Shown here piece after piece: positions 21,468 to 32,841 of a DNA stretch of 64,000 nt. Source of the DNA: Pseudomicrostroma phylloplanum (Eukaryota; Basidiomycota; Exobasidiomycetes; Microstromatales); contig BCHS01000018.1 in the NCBI GenBank assembly GCA_039545275.1, forward strand, positions 186,001-250,000, read 5' to 3'. Position 1 is the stretch's first letter, and the number at the start of each line of letters is the position of its first letter. The position numbers were made by a program, and so were the translations under genes. Below the pieces are notes generated by a model, which was not told where the DNA came from, did no database searches, and saw only the letters and a list, made by a program, of their open reading frames with translations.

Positions 21468-23494
21468 TCAGTGCTGCAGCTCGATCCTCTTGCCACTTTC
21501 CCACTCCTTGCATGCCTTGGCAATATTACTCCAATACCTCAATGCGACCGCCTGTTTCCTCACCGCCTCTACGTCCCACTCCACTCCCTGTCCCGCACTG
21601 CCACTGCCACTGCCACTGCCACCACCTCCTTGGCCTTGGAAGGCCTCCCCAAGAGCCTGTACGGACTCCTCGAGGTGCTGAGCATTCTCCTCTGCCACGC
21701 CCGCCACTTCCTCCTCTGTGGAAGCCTCCTCGAGCGACTCGCGCAGATCCACGACCGCCATCAGCAGTGCTGGGTCCTCGAGCGAGTCGGACTCCGAGGC
21801 GGGGGAGTGAGAGGAGCGCTCCAGCTGTGCAGCACGGTGCAAATGGGGGGCGGAGAAAAATCTGTTAGTTCGGCTCGACTAAGCTTGGTGGTTGACATCG
21901 GTGGAGTGGTACTCACAAGATAATTCGCCCTGGCCAGCGGGTCATTCAGCGTCTCAAACGCCTTGTTGATCAGCGCGCTCTGGCTCTGCGCAATCACCTT
22001 CTCCTTATCGCTCCTCCCACTCATCCGATCCGGATGACTGACCGCCTGTTTCCTCCTCCAGGTATTCTTCAGCGCCCGCACATCCACGTCCCATCCGTTG
22101 CGCGGGACAGAAGAGAAGTCGAGGTCTAGAAGAGTGTAGAAGTCCAGGTCGGAGGGGAGAGGTTGAAGTTGCGAGCAGGAGGTATTGGGACAGACGACGG
22201 AGGCGAGGGGCTGGACTGTCCCGCAGGCGGAGCAGGCCTTCTCTGGCAGAGGGCTGCTGTTACTGGAAGTGGTGGCCTGTTGTCTGCTCCTAGCCGAAGT
22301 GGAGAAAGACCTCGTCTTGCCTCCGCCCGGGGGTGGAGGTACGCCACCCTGAGGCAGAGGTCCTTCTGGGCTGTCAGGATTCTCGCCTTCGCCCAGAATG
22401 TCCTTCATGCTATGCGAAGCACTTCCCCTCTCCAGAGGCTTGGCCTGAGAAGGGTCGGGTTTCCACCCAATGAGGAAGATCATGCCAAATGTCGCGGGGA
22501 TAGACCCGCCCGAGCCGTCTGGTTGCGGCACGCCTTCCTCTCCATGCAGAGCTTGGTAGATGGCTCCTGCTGCAAGAAGGGTGTCTCTTCGTAGCAGCGG
22601 TCTGCGATTGATGACAGCGTTGCTCTCGCCCATATCTCTGAGATCGTGGATCAGCTCGTACATCGATGGGTAGGCGACAGAGATCTCATCGATGTCCACC
22701 GTCGGGATGCTAAAGCCTGCTCGAGACAGGAGCGAAGCGCAGTCCCGTGTGTCTGTCATGGGAGAGACTCTGGGCGAGATGCCGCCCTCTCGCTCCTGTT
22801 CTGCCAGCTGCATGCTGGTGCGTAGCTCAAAGAGGGTGTCCCCTCCGTACATTGATCCTACGAAGCAGCCATCTGGCTTGAGAGATCGCTGGATTTGGAC
22901 CAGCGCTCCGGGCAGGTCATTGGTCCAGTGCAGAGCTCCAGAAGAGACGACGCATTCCAGCGAGTTTGGCTCAAAGGGTAGCTCCTCTTCATCAATGATC
23001 CTCCTCTCAATCTCGAATGGAAAATCGCCATCAAGATGCTCATCTCTGTAGAGCATCTCACGACTGGTATCGCACATGATAATCTTTCTCACCCCGGTCC
23101 CTTCCTTGTCTAGAAACTGCCGTAGGTATCCGGGCCCCGAGCCAATCTCGACGATTGTGTCGAATTGCCTCTTGATATCTAGCACCCTCTCGGCGACATT
23201 CTCGGCGGCGGCCTTGCGTACATAGTCCGTCTGTCTACTAGCCTCGCCTTTCCTGGCGGCTCGATCGCGCTGCATGACCTTTGCAGGGCGGTCGAAGATG
23301 GTGAAAGGACTGTTTGGCTTGGGTGGACCTGGTGCGGGATTGGTCCGTTGGGTGCGAGCTTCGGGCTCCAGAGGCGAGGCGGGGGACGAGGTGGAAGCGC
23401 ATCGCGAGGGCTGTGGTGGCACAGAGGCGGCTGCTCTGGCCGACGATAGGAGACTTGACCGTCGCAGTGAGCGCGTACCTGTACGGAGCGACAT
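21468..23494 (-). CDS. Fused complex I assembly factor NDUFAF5 and Fe-S co-chaperone HSCB (Jac1)
   Basis: Two exons, 23494-21917 and 21824-21468, give 644 residues. Residues 1-50 are a mitochondrial presequence (MSLRTGTRSLRRSSLLSSAR). Residues about 63-375 match NDUFAF5, the methyltransferase-fold protein that hydroxylates an arginine of a complex I subunit: FTIFDRPAKVMQRDRAA, SAM motif VEIGSGPGYL (115-124), SSGALHWTNDLPGAL, SMYGGDTLFELRTSMQLAEQ and DMGESNAVINRRPLL. A linker follows containing RSFSTSARSR (395-404). Residues 416-644 are HSCB: CSAC (421-424) and CPNTSC (435-440) as a zinc site, a J domain with HPD at 487-489, and a C-terminal helical domain (LEDPALLMAVVDLRESLEEA, ending ALRYWSNI). 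The intron acceptor at 21825 was chosen for its pyrimidine tract and because it restores the conserved frame. No stop, frameshift or required intron lies between the two parts. Confidence 0.9.
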
Positions 23495-23750
23495 GGCCTG
23501 GAATGTGGCAATGGGAAATGTCGGATTCCTCGAGCTGGTGGTGAGGACTACTTGGTATGTCTCTTAGGTGGAAACGGAGCGGGAAGAAGTCTGTCCATCG
23601 TCGGCGGAAGTGGAGAAGCAGCCGCCGCTGAATCAGCGCAGCCTCGGGGCACGCACGACTTTTTGCTCGTTCTTTCCGTACAAGCTGGCGTACATACATC
23701 GCAGCAGCTCATCGTCCAGACCTCCCCCACAGACAGCATCGATCTTCATC
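23495..23750. promoter_or_regulatory. Short divergent promoter between NDUFAF5-HSCB and COA6
   Basis: Only 256 bp separate the two start codons, so the two mitochondrial assembly genes probably share a bidirectional promoter. No specific motif can be assigned by eye. Confidence 0.5.
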
Positions 23751-24122
23751 ATGGGACTCTTCTCATCATCGTCATCATCTTCTTCTTCTTCGGCTTCGAC
23801 TTCGTCGCCCCCGCCGGCCCAGCAAGCGCTTCCAACGCGCTCCTCGCGCCAAGCATGCTGGGACCATCGCGACGCCTACTTCTCCTGTCTCACTGCCAAC
23901 TCCATCCTCGTGCCTCCTGGAACAGACACATCCGACGGCCGAGGACCACCCAAGACGGCCAACGAGACTACAGCAGCGAGGGATGAGGACCCTTGCAAGG
24001 ACAAGAGGAGCGGATATGAGGCAAATTGCGCAAAGAGTTGGGTAGACTACTTCAACAAGAGGAGACTACTCGAGGAGCGGCAGCGGTTGCTGTACGAGAA
24101 GAGCGGTCAGAGGCAGCTTTGA
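23751..24122 (+). CDS. COA6: Cytochrome c oxidase assembly factor 6
   Basis: A single exon of 123 residues starting MGLFSSSS. COA6 is an intermembrane-space protein that helps deliver copper to the CuA site of cytochrome oxidase subunit 2. The signature cysteine pairs are present: C36 and C46 (CWDHRDAYFSC, CX9C) and C82 and C93 (CKDKRSGYEANC, CX10C), followed by SWVDYFNKRRLLEERQRLLY, which is conserved in the family. The N-terminus is a Ser-rich low-complexity stretch. The open frame extends upstream of 23751, but that part is compositionally unlike the protein, and the ATG at 23751 gives a family-sized product. It is divergent from NDUFAF5-HSCB. Confidence 0.93.
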   Translation: MGLFSSSSSSSSSSASTSSPPPAQQALPTRSSRQACWDHRDAYFSCLTANSILVPPGTDTSDGRGPPKTANETTAARDEDPCKDKRSGYEANCAKSWVDYFNKRRLLEERQRLLYEKSGQRQL

Positions 24123-25135
24123 CGTTGCTTCGGCGATAAAACGCCCTACTAGCTCTGCAATCGAGGCAATGTTTGTGGCGAATAACATCTTTCTCCTCGC
24201 TTCGGAGGCTGAAGAACTCGGCCAACGGCAACGACCTGGCCAAGTCTCGATCTACGATGTCAAGTCTGCTTTGCACAGCAGGCCTGATCATTCCCACGCC
24301 CCACCACGATGTTTGAGGCGGGATAGTCTCGACCGAGCTTGACTAGTGAGACCCTGGATTCTCGTTCACTACCATCATCATGTACTGTACTATAGCTCTC
24401 AACAATGGCCCTCCCAATCCACCACTCGTTTCGACGATTACCGCACACACCACTTGTGAGGACAATGACAAAGAATTTGTACTCTGGCGGGTTTTGGCTG
24501 GCATTTCGACACTGAGGGGGGGGGGAGGGCAAAGTACCTTGGCGGACACCAGAGGCGATGGGCAGGTCGGCTGCAGTACCGAGCTTCTGTCCGTGGCGGT
24601 GCGGAAGGGAATTGGGTTTGGGAGCGCGGAAGGACATCTGGGTGTGAGTGCCCAGGCACAGGCGCCCTGCCTTGACGCGGCCGGAAATGCGAGGTCATCT
24701 CCACTCGCATACATGTGACCCGCCTTCCCGCCCCGGCATTACCACACAAGGAGATCCACTGGGCACCGTAGAAGCAGGCTGAAGGTCCATCACGGGCCGG
24801 TAGTGAGGCATGTCTCGCAAGTGCAGCGCGGAGCCCAGGCACCGGCTCCTGGGACCCCAGTGGCCGCCCAAGCCATCGCCTGGTACACTCTTGCCCCTTG
24901 ATCTTAATCCTCATCTATCCTCGAAACCTGACCAATTCTGGGTCGGGGCACCTCCTGTTCCTGCCTTAGACCAGCTTCCTTCCCTTTCATCCCTTCATCA
25001 CCACGGTCGCTACTCCTTGCTAAGTTATTACACAACACGTACACTCATTACCCAGGCGCCGGGGAGAAGTAGAAGCTTCCGCCCTCTCAGAACGGCTTCC
25101 CTCAGGGACGTTACCGCGACTAGCTCTGCTGCAGT
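24123..25135. other. Intergenic region upstream of the tannase-like gene
   Basis: This 1-kb stretch holds the COA6 3' end and the promoter of the secreted hydrolase. A run of ten G lies near 24518. Several short overlapping open frames on both strands (for example minus 24914-24438) have no recognisable domain or gene-like start. I see no gene. Confidence 0.5.
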
Positions 25136-27690
25136 ATGTTGCAATCTACCCTCTTCCTTGCCTTGATAGGTCTGCTGGGCCTCTTGCTGCCACACACTGT
25201 CCAGGCAGCTGTGGTGGTACCAACAGCAGGGCCCGCGGCAGCACAACAATGCGAGGCCTTTGCTTCCACATTCACCTCCGAGTACCTCGTGCTCAATCTC
25301 ACTTTCAGTCAGTACTGGGAACAGGGCTCGAATCCCTCCTTGGAGCTCTTGGCCTCTTCGACTCCTCTGGGGATCATCCCAGACGGCGTTGTTCTGGATC
25401 AGATGCTGGCAGGCGTCGGTCCGGATGTGGACATTTCTAGGGATGGTGGGTATGGATGGAACGCCCGTACTGAGCTCTCGGAGCATGGCCCACTCGGCGG
25501 TCTGCCTGCCTTTTGTCGCTTTGGAGCCCTCATCGTCACTAGCAATTTCACTCAGGTCTACATGGAGGCATGGATGCCCCTCAAGTACAATCCCTCCCTG
25601 CCGCTTGCGCCGGTCAATGCCAGTGACTTCCCTACCAACTCCACGCCTGTTAGTATCGCAGCCAACGGAGACTATATCAAGGCACCCAAATCCTATTTCA
25701 TCAATGCTAGCTCGCCCATTAAGAGTGTCACTGCTTCGGAGACGAACTCCACTCGCTCCCGTGTCACGGCTGCGTTGACAAAGGACTCCTCGGCTACTGT
25801 CAGGAAGGTGGTTGATGACACTCACACCTCATCTCCGAGAACCAAGTACAAGACGGTCAAGACGGCCAAGACGATGTTGGGCGACAACTCCCCATCAAGC
25901 ACCTCTCCCCAGACTGAGGCAGAGGTGACGCCAACAACCGAAGACACCACGGCAGTAGCTCCTCTCTCCACTTCGGTACAGTCTCAGTCTCAGACCCTGC
26001 AAAGTGCCACAAACGAGACCTCCATCGAGTCTCCTAAGGCACAGACTAGCACTTCAAGCGAGCAGAGTTCCCAGAGCTCTATCTCTCGCCGATGGAAGAA
26101 ACATTCAGATTCCCCTCTCACAGGTCGTGAAGTGCTGGGTTCTCCCAGCAAGGGTTGGAACGGGCGGCTACTGATGGTGGCAAACGGTGGCTTCAGAGGG
26201 GCAGTCCCTTGGCCCACGATGAAGCAATCGATGTCAAGACTAGGAATGGCCGTCGTTGGCAGCAACCAGGGCCACTTTGGTGGAACTGGTACTACGACCT
26301 GGATCAACGGGACGCAGTACAACGATACGCTCATCGATTGGGGGACTCGTGGAATGCACGTGTCGAAAGTGCTCGCAGACGAGGTGTTGGATGCATTCTA
26401 TGGGGTTGACGCAGGCAAGAAGAGGTACTCGTACTTTGCGGGTTGCTCCAATGGCGGGAGATCCGCTCTGGCGTCCGCGCAAACTGATCCTGGAGACTTT
26501 GATGGGATTCTCGCCGGCACTCCAGGCATCAACTTTAACAGAATGGTGAGTAAGAATGTTCATCCTTTGAGTGAGGGCTACGACACCGGCAAGGGGTCCT
26601 TATGTTGATCCCTCATGTTCATCACTCGCAGAACGTGGCGCAGATACTCTTTCAAGCCCGCCACCGCAAGGCCACCGCAAAAGACGGCTGGTTCTCAAAC
26701 GAGCTGCTTGCGCCGATGCATGAGGTCATACTGGATCAGTGCGATGCTCTAGACGGCGTGAAGGACGGCGTACTCACCGACCCCACGAAGTGCAAGCCCG
26801 ATTTCGACAAGGAACTCCTCTGCGCAACTGAAGGTGGCAAGGGCAACTACAGCGAGTCTGATCTCTGTCTCAACAGTACGCAGCTGACGAATCTCAAAGG
26901 CCTATATCAGCCCGCAACTATCAACGATAGCTTCGTTTATCCCGCATTCCCATACTCCTGGGAGTCAGAAGGCGGGAGCTTCCAAGGCACGAGCCCAAAG
27001 GCCAGATTCTGGCTATTGGCGAACAGGAGAGAGGCCAACTACGACAATGTGACCTTCGATCCCTACACCGACATCACCTACGACCAGGTCGTCCAAGGTG
27101 ACATCGATGGTGCAGCGTGGGCCAGCAATGTCGTCGATCTCTCCCCTGCGCTCAACGCTGGCACTAAGATCATCTCCTATCATGGTCTATCCGACATGAC
27201 GATCAGTCCGTACGCGACGCAAGCGTACTATAATGCCGTGGCCAATGCTACAGCAGGGAAGATCAAAGGCTCTCTTTCGGATCACTTCCGCTTCTTCGAC
27301 GTCCCCGGTATGGGCCATTGCAGAAACGGGCCCGGTGCTTGGCACTTCGGAGGACTGACCCAGGAAGATGGAGGCAACCGGCCTCTGTCCTTTGACACGT
27401 GCCATGACGTGCTGCTCAGTCTAATCGCCTGGGTGGAGAAGGGCCACAAGCTGCCATATCATGTGGGCGCGTCGTACAAGTCACGCCAGAAGATGCTGCC
27501 CGTGTCGGCTGATACTTCAATTCTGAAGGGAGATGTCTCGCTCCCAACGACCTTCCAGGACAAGGCTTACGGCGTTGAGTTTACCCGGAAGTTTTGTCCT
27601 TGGCCTCAGCAGGCCGTATACGACAAGAAGGGGGACACGAAGGGTCTGCACGCCTACAAGAGCTTCAGCTGCCAGACGCCTAGCCAGTAA
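25136..27690 (+). CDS. Secreted tannase/feruloyl esterase-family hydrolase
   Basis: Two exons, 25136-26545 and 26632-27690 (phase 0), encode 822 residues. Residues 1-23 (MLQSTLFLALIGLLGLLLPH) are a signal peptide. The catalytic features of the tannase/feruloyl esterase B family are intact: Ser438 in AGCSNGGRSA, Asp658 in YHGLSDMTIS, His699 in PGMGHCRNGPG, with C437 and C700 placed for the family's disulfide that joins Ser and His neighbours. GWNGRLLMVANGGFRGA is also family-typical. Many N-x-S/T sites suggest glycosylation. Family members hydrolyse gallate or hydroxycinnamate esters of plant material; the exact substrate cannot be read here. It is longer than the usual 500-600 residues because of a Ser/Thr-rich insert at about 190-320, between the first beta elements and the catalytic core. 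Confidence 0.9.
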
Positions 27691-28277
27691 CTCGTTCTTC
27701 GGGCTGGCACGGGCAGCCTTGCTTGCCTCTTGACTGCGCTCTGATGTTCTATCAAAACGACACAGCCAGATATCCTCTGCTGAGTTTGTCACCATCTTCT
27801 GTTCGCTGCCTTTTTTGTCATCATATACCCACCATTATTAGGGGGAATGCATTATTCGCCTTGCTGCTATTCTTGCTGATGGTGTTGCTTCCGTTCCGGG
27901 CTGCTTTGGTCGTGTGGATTGCCGCCCCGATGGATCGGTGCCGGTGCGCGTGTGTGGCCTCATCGTGCATCTTGCAGCTCGCACCCAAGCCCCGCACATC
28001 TGCACCCGCATCGCCCTCAAACTTTGCCTGTGCCAAACCCATCCGCAACATCTTCTACCCATCCACACGCCCTACAAGGCCTTGTATCGTACTGGTCATT
28101 CTATTGCTGCTGCTGTTGAAAAGCCTCGTAGCATCTTTCAGTGCTAGGTCTTCCACATCAACGGTAGTAAACAGGGGCACCCGGCCATCCACCCCCTCTA
28201 GTTCCGCTGCATCGTCCATCGGCAACTCGTAGCCCGACTTATCATCCCCCTGCCCCTCTTCTGCGGACCCTATCACA
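27691..28277. promoter_or_regulatory. Upstream region of the ALR1-type transporter gene
   Basis: This 587-bp spacer lies between two plus-strand genes. The first part is relatively AT-rich with T runs, presumably the 3' UTR of the hydrolase gene; the 3' half is C-rich, as expected of a leader before the ATG at 28278. No gene is seen. Confidence 0.45.
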
Positions 28278-31200
28278 ATGTCCCACTCTCCCGGCTCTGC
28301 CCAGGACGCTAGACGTCCCTCGAGGCAGGAAACGTCTCCCGAGGGCGGACCTCCCCGCATCTCCTTCCCTTCCGAGAGTGGCGCAGGTGGTTCCAGCCCT
28401 CAATTCACCCGAGGAGGCGAGTCGTACAACTCGAGGGACAGCCATCATCACCCTGATCCCCAGCTAGCACAGGATATTGATGCTGCGAGGCAGATGAGCA
28501 GGGCAAGGGCTACGAGCATTGATCAGAGAGGTGAGTCTGCTGGAGCAGGTACATATGGGCAAGAAGAAGCGCCCCGCCTCGGACATGTGCGGATACAGAT
28601 CCTTAATGCAGCAACCCAATCTTCATCCGCCTGTGTAGAAACGACCTCGCCTACATCCCCTCGGGTCATCCCGGCCATGGGAAGGAGACCCTCTATGCAA
28701 CAGAGTGACGACCCCACCGCTGCTCCATCTCCATCGCACGCCAGGCAGGTCTCTTCTGGCTCTTACATGGGCAGATCGCCCATGGCGGCTCGGAGTCAGG
28801 CAGCTAGGTTCTACCGTCAACCTCGCCGGCAAGGTTCCAACACTTCCCTCGATTCTGCCTCGCACTACATCGATCACCGTCATCATCACTCCATGAGCGC
28901 AAGTCAGGGCAACCAGGCTACCCTCTCTGCCTCTACCCGTCAGACGAGTAGACTGGGGCAGCAGAATTCCTTCCGGGACAACAACGTCAATGAGAGCGCT
29001 GTAGATGACGAGCCCATGACGGCTAACGTGGACGACCTTCAGCGGCGAAGCAGGGATGATTCCAGAGATGATCACGATCAGCAGACGCAGCACACCATGT
29101 CTCGTCGGCCTTCTGCTCTCGAGGACGATGTCTGCTTCCCGATGCCAGGGCAGGGCTCGCCCCCTCAGGAGCACAGGGAATACCACCACGATGACTACCC
29201 GGACGATCACCGCGAGTACGAAGAGATGCACGAGGATGAGCATCACCATCACATGCATGACGGTCCTCGCAATGCAGCAGGGCGTCTCCCACCAGGTTAC
29301 CCCTTCGCTTTCGATCTGCAGGCACTGGAAGAGTATGCAGCAGAAGAGCGCACTAAGCTAGCAGCTACGAATGCGGCAGGAGTAGACTTCTCGAATGGCG
29401 GATTGAGAAACCGTATTCGAGGAGGTAGGGCAGGTAGAGCAGATGATGGAGACGGAACATACGGAGGAACTGCGTACGGCATCTCTCCTGAGTCCGACGA
29501 TGCTACCTTCTACTCTCGTCGACCTCGGAAGCCTCAGGCGGACAATGCACAGGGCAAGTACCAGCGCAAGCTCGCCCTCTTCGAGTCTGGCGGAACAGCC
29601 CCGCCTCCTCAGAACATCTTCGGTGGCCGCGATGGCGCAGATGTCAATACACCTCTCTTGGGCGCTGACGGCAAGTCGGCGTCGCCAAGCGATCTGCCAT
29701 CTTACCAGCCAGCCAAAAGTGACGGAGGAAGGGCAGATAGGGATGAATCTCATGAAGGCCCGGGAAACCTCGGACGCTCGTATTCGCAGCCTGCCGGACC
29801 CGGCTTCCCTGGAAGGAAGAATAGGAAAGCAGGAGCAGCAGGCGCCAGCAGCGCCTTTTCCCTCGGAGCAGGAGGTCTGGGAGCTCCCACTCCCGCCGAC
29901 AAGCCTTACCGCTTCACCTTCTACTCCAATGCTCTGCCCTCGACCATTCATGCTCGTCACATTGGCGAACTGCCTGCCAAGGGACAAACTTTCGAGGAGC
30001 TCTTCTCCGGCCTGGATGCAGGTACGCTGGGAGGGGCTGCCGAGGAGTCGAGCGCCGAGCCCAGTGCTGGCTCGGATGAGGCTAACACCGCAGGTGGCAG
30101 TAAGATTGGCGCCTCCGGCTCGCAGCCCTCTGCTCTTACGGCCCAGCTGGCTGCAAGGGGCGCGCTGACATCGGTCACCGGCAACGGAGCCTCTGGCTCG
30201 AGCAGTACCAGCGGTAGAAGGGAAGGCACGACTGCCCCTCCTACTCGATCTGGTACGCCAGTACCTCAGGTGACTGGCGCTCCAGCTCGCAACTCGCTCA
30301 ATGCTGTGCGTCAGAACAGTCAGCGTGTCGCTCCCCCTCCGCCCGCTGGCAACACAGCCGGCGTACGCACGATGCCTGGCGGAGGCATTCGTATGGACCA
30401 AGACCCCGAAGCCAACACCTGGTGGCTGGACGTCCTTAGCCCCACGGACACGGAGATGAAGCTTCTCAGTCGCGTCTTTGGCATCCACCCGCTCACCACC
30501 GAAGACATTCTGATGGAAGAGACGCGTGAAAAGATCGAGCTGTTCCGCAACTACTACTTGGTCTGTTTCCGATCCTTCGATCAGGACCCATACTCCCCTA
30601 CCTATCTGGAGCCTCTCAACATGTACATCATCGTCTTCCGCGAGGGCACCCTGTCCTTCCACTTCCGAGCCACGCCCCATCCCCAGAATGTCAGGAGACG
30701 TATCAAGCAGCTCAAGGACTACATCAATGTCACCTCCGACTGGATCTCTTACGCCCTCATCGACGACATCACCGACGCGTTTGGTCCTCTGATCCAGAGC
30801 ATCGAGTACGAGGTAGACTCCATCGATGAGCTCGTACTGATCTTGAAGGACGTAGAGCAGAGCGACATGTTGAGGCGTATTGGCGCTTGTCGAAAGAAGG
30901 TCATGGGTCTGCTGAGATTGATGGGTAACAAGGCCGACGTCGTCAAGGGACTGGCGAAGCGATGCAATGAGAATTGGTCCGTGGCGCCCAAGTCGGACAT
31001 TGGACTCTATCTGTCGGACATCCAGGACCACTTGATCACCATGACGCAGAACTTGTCACACTTCGAGGTGAGTAACGAGAACCGTACGAGCTTAAATTGT
31101 CAGGTATACTAAGCCTCTCCTCTCCCTTTGCTCTACCAGAAAATTCTCTCTCGCTCCCACTCCAACTACCTCGCGCAAATCTCCATCGAAATGACCGAGG

Positions 31201-31412
31201 CCAACAACCGCGCCAACGACGTCCTCTCCAAGCTGACCGCACTCGGTACGGTCATTGTCCCGCTGAACGTCATCACCGGTATCTTTGGAATGAACGTGCA
31301 GGTGCCAGGACAGTTTACGGAGAGCCTTACGTGGTTCTGGAGCTTGTGCTCCGGAATGATCCTCATCGCCGTGCTGGGATACTGGCTGGCCATTAGGTAC
31401 TTGCAGCGTTGA
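28278..31412 (+). CDS. ALR1: CorA-family Mg2+ transporter of the ALR1/MNR2 type
   Basis: Two exons, 28278-31067 and 31140-31412, give 1020 residues. These proteins form pentameric magnesium channels in the plasma membrane (Alr1) or vacuolar membrane (Mnr2); which one this is cannot be told from sequence alone. Residues 1-650 are a long, disordered N-terminus rich in Ser, His, Asp and Gln. The CorA domain starts near 700 (WWLDVLSPTDTEMKLLSRVF), continues through DDITDAFGPLIQSIEYEVDS, and ends in two membrane helices (about 962-982 and 993-1012). The ion-selectivity motif GMN is intact (G980-N982, in GIFGMNVQVPG). The single intron lies just before the long stalk helix, and its removal is required by the conserved frame. 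Confidence 0.93.
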
Positions 31413-31664
31413 ACGAGCGAGCGAGCAAGCGAGGAGGCGACAGGGCATGGGTGGGCGGGGAAACGTTTGTTTATTCTAGAGATCTGTTTCGGTATGGCTT
31501 TTGCGCTACACGTTCCTGTCTTCATTGTCCTTCGCACTCCTCAAAATGGTTCACGAACTACAATACACAGCATGTGCCTTGCTCTGTCCCTCCCCTTCGG
31601 CTGAGTCTCCACTCTCCACTCTCCACCCTCTCCCACTCCTGCCTACCTGCCCTGATCTACTCTA

Positions 31665-32841
31665 CTACTCCTCTCCCAACTTCCCACTCGCAACAATCTT
31701 GGCATCCAGCTCCTTCTCGACCTCTTCTCCAAGCTCTTGCAAGCGATTTAGGTCGTCACCGATGAGACTGACATCTACGCCTCCCTGGAACTTGGGGTAG
31801 GAGCCGAGGCGGATGTTCTCCTGCTTGCAGCGGGTGTTGAGCTTTTCTAGGTAGGGGGCGATGGAGGATTCGGGCAGCTGACGGGGAAAGGAGGGTTGAA
31901 TCATCGGGGAGGGGTTGAAACAGGTCAGCGGGTCTGCAATGAAATTTATACTCGCAGCGGATTTCATTCTGGGAGCTCACCTTTGTGTGTACCAGCATCC
32001 GGTGTGGACGAGGCTTGCTGGTATCAATGGGCACATACGGCTCCATGCCGTCCAGGAGAGCCTCGAACAGCCTCGGTACTCCTGGCAGGATACAGATCCG
32101 TCCATTGATCCTCACCACGGGTACCCAAAGCGACTCTGTCGGATGGATCACCTCGACGTCTGCCGCCCCACTCCCCTTGCTACTGGGGAAGAGAGCCATC
32201 CTCTTCCTCGCAGTTACCATCTCCTCGGTCTGCTCCCGGCTCTGACTCCTCCCCTTTTGCATCTCCGCCATCCTCCTCAGTGTCTCATCATGATACTCCA
32301 ACGGCTCAGCCCCAAACGCCTTTGCGATGCTCTCATAGGTAATATCGTCAAAAGTAGGACCGATCCCACCACTAGTCACGGTAAAGTCGTACTTTTCACC
32401 AAAGCGACGAACCGCCTCGGCGATTTCTTCGGCGTCGTCTGCGATGACTTCGATGCGCTTGAGGTCGATGCCGCGGTTGAAGCAGAATTGCGCAAAGTAG
32501 TTGCTGTTGGAGTCTTTGGTCTTGCCGTTCAAGACTTCGTCGCCGATGATGATACAGCTGAGGAGTGTGGGGGTGGAGAGAGATCTGTCACAATGGAACA
32601 AAAGTAGCGTAGTGTCGCAGCCTGCCACTCACCCTGCCGTCTGGACGTATTTTCCAGGCCCTAAAGGCTGGTTATGCTTGCCCACGTCGCTCGTAGCGAA
32701 CTTGGGCATGGCCTGCTGCGAAGATGAAGCCATCCTGACAAACGAAGGTGAGGGTCGGATCTGAGGCGGGGNGAGATGAGATACGATGCTGCCCAGACGT
32801 GTGCTGGAGCTGAACAAGGATGCGGGGGAGCGAGGGAGCAT
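31665..32841 (-). CDS. MoCF/molybdopterin-binding-domain protein with mitochondrial presequence
   Basis: Three exons, 32841-32633, 32557-31981 and 31877-31665, give 332 residues. The core is a MoaB/Mog-like fold, as in CinA and the N-terminal half of human FLAD1: CIIIGDEVLNGKTKDSNSNY, then FTVTSGGIGPTFDDITYESI (the GGxGPTxDD signature) and RICILPGVPRLFEALLDG. The C-terminal exon (LGSYPKFQGGVDVSLIGDDL) also fits that family. The N-terminus MLPRSPASLFSSSTRLGSIV looks like a presequence; a second Met at residue 37 (MASSSQQAMPKF) could start a cytosolic form. The enzyme activity is not established from sequence: hydrolase on a nucleotide is the family-level expectation. Codon 24 contains the ambiguous base N at 32772. 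An alternative acceptor 27 bp upstream of exon 2 is also in frame. Confidence 0.85.

Noticed and set aside
21761..21916. In-frame read-through of the HSCB intron as a C-terminus ending near 21761
   Set aside because: It breaks the conserved C-terminal helical domain, whereas splicing at 21917/21824 restores it in phase with good signals.
29358..31031. A 557-codon minus-strand open frame opposite ALR1
   Set aside because: It is a shadow of the GC-rich coding strand; the sense strand has the intact CorA domain and GMN motif.
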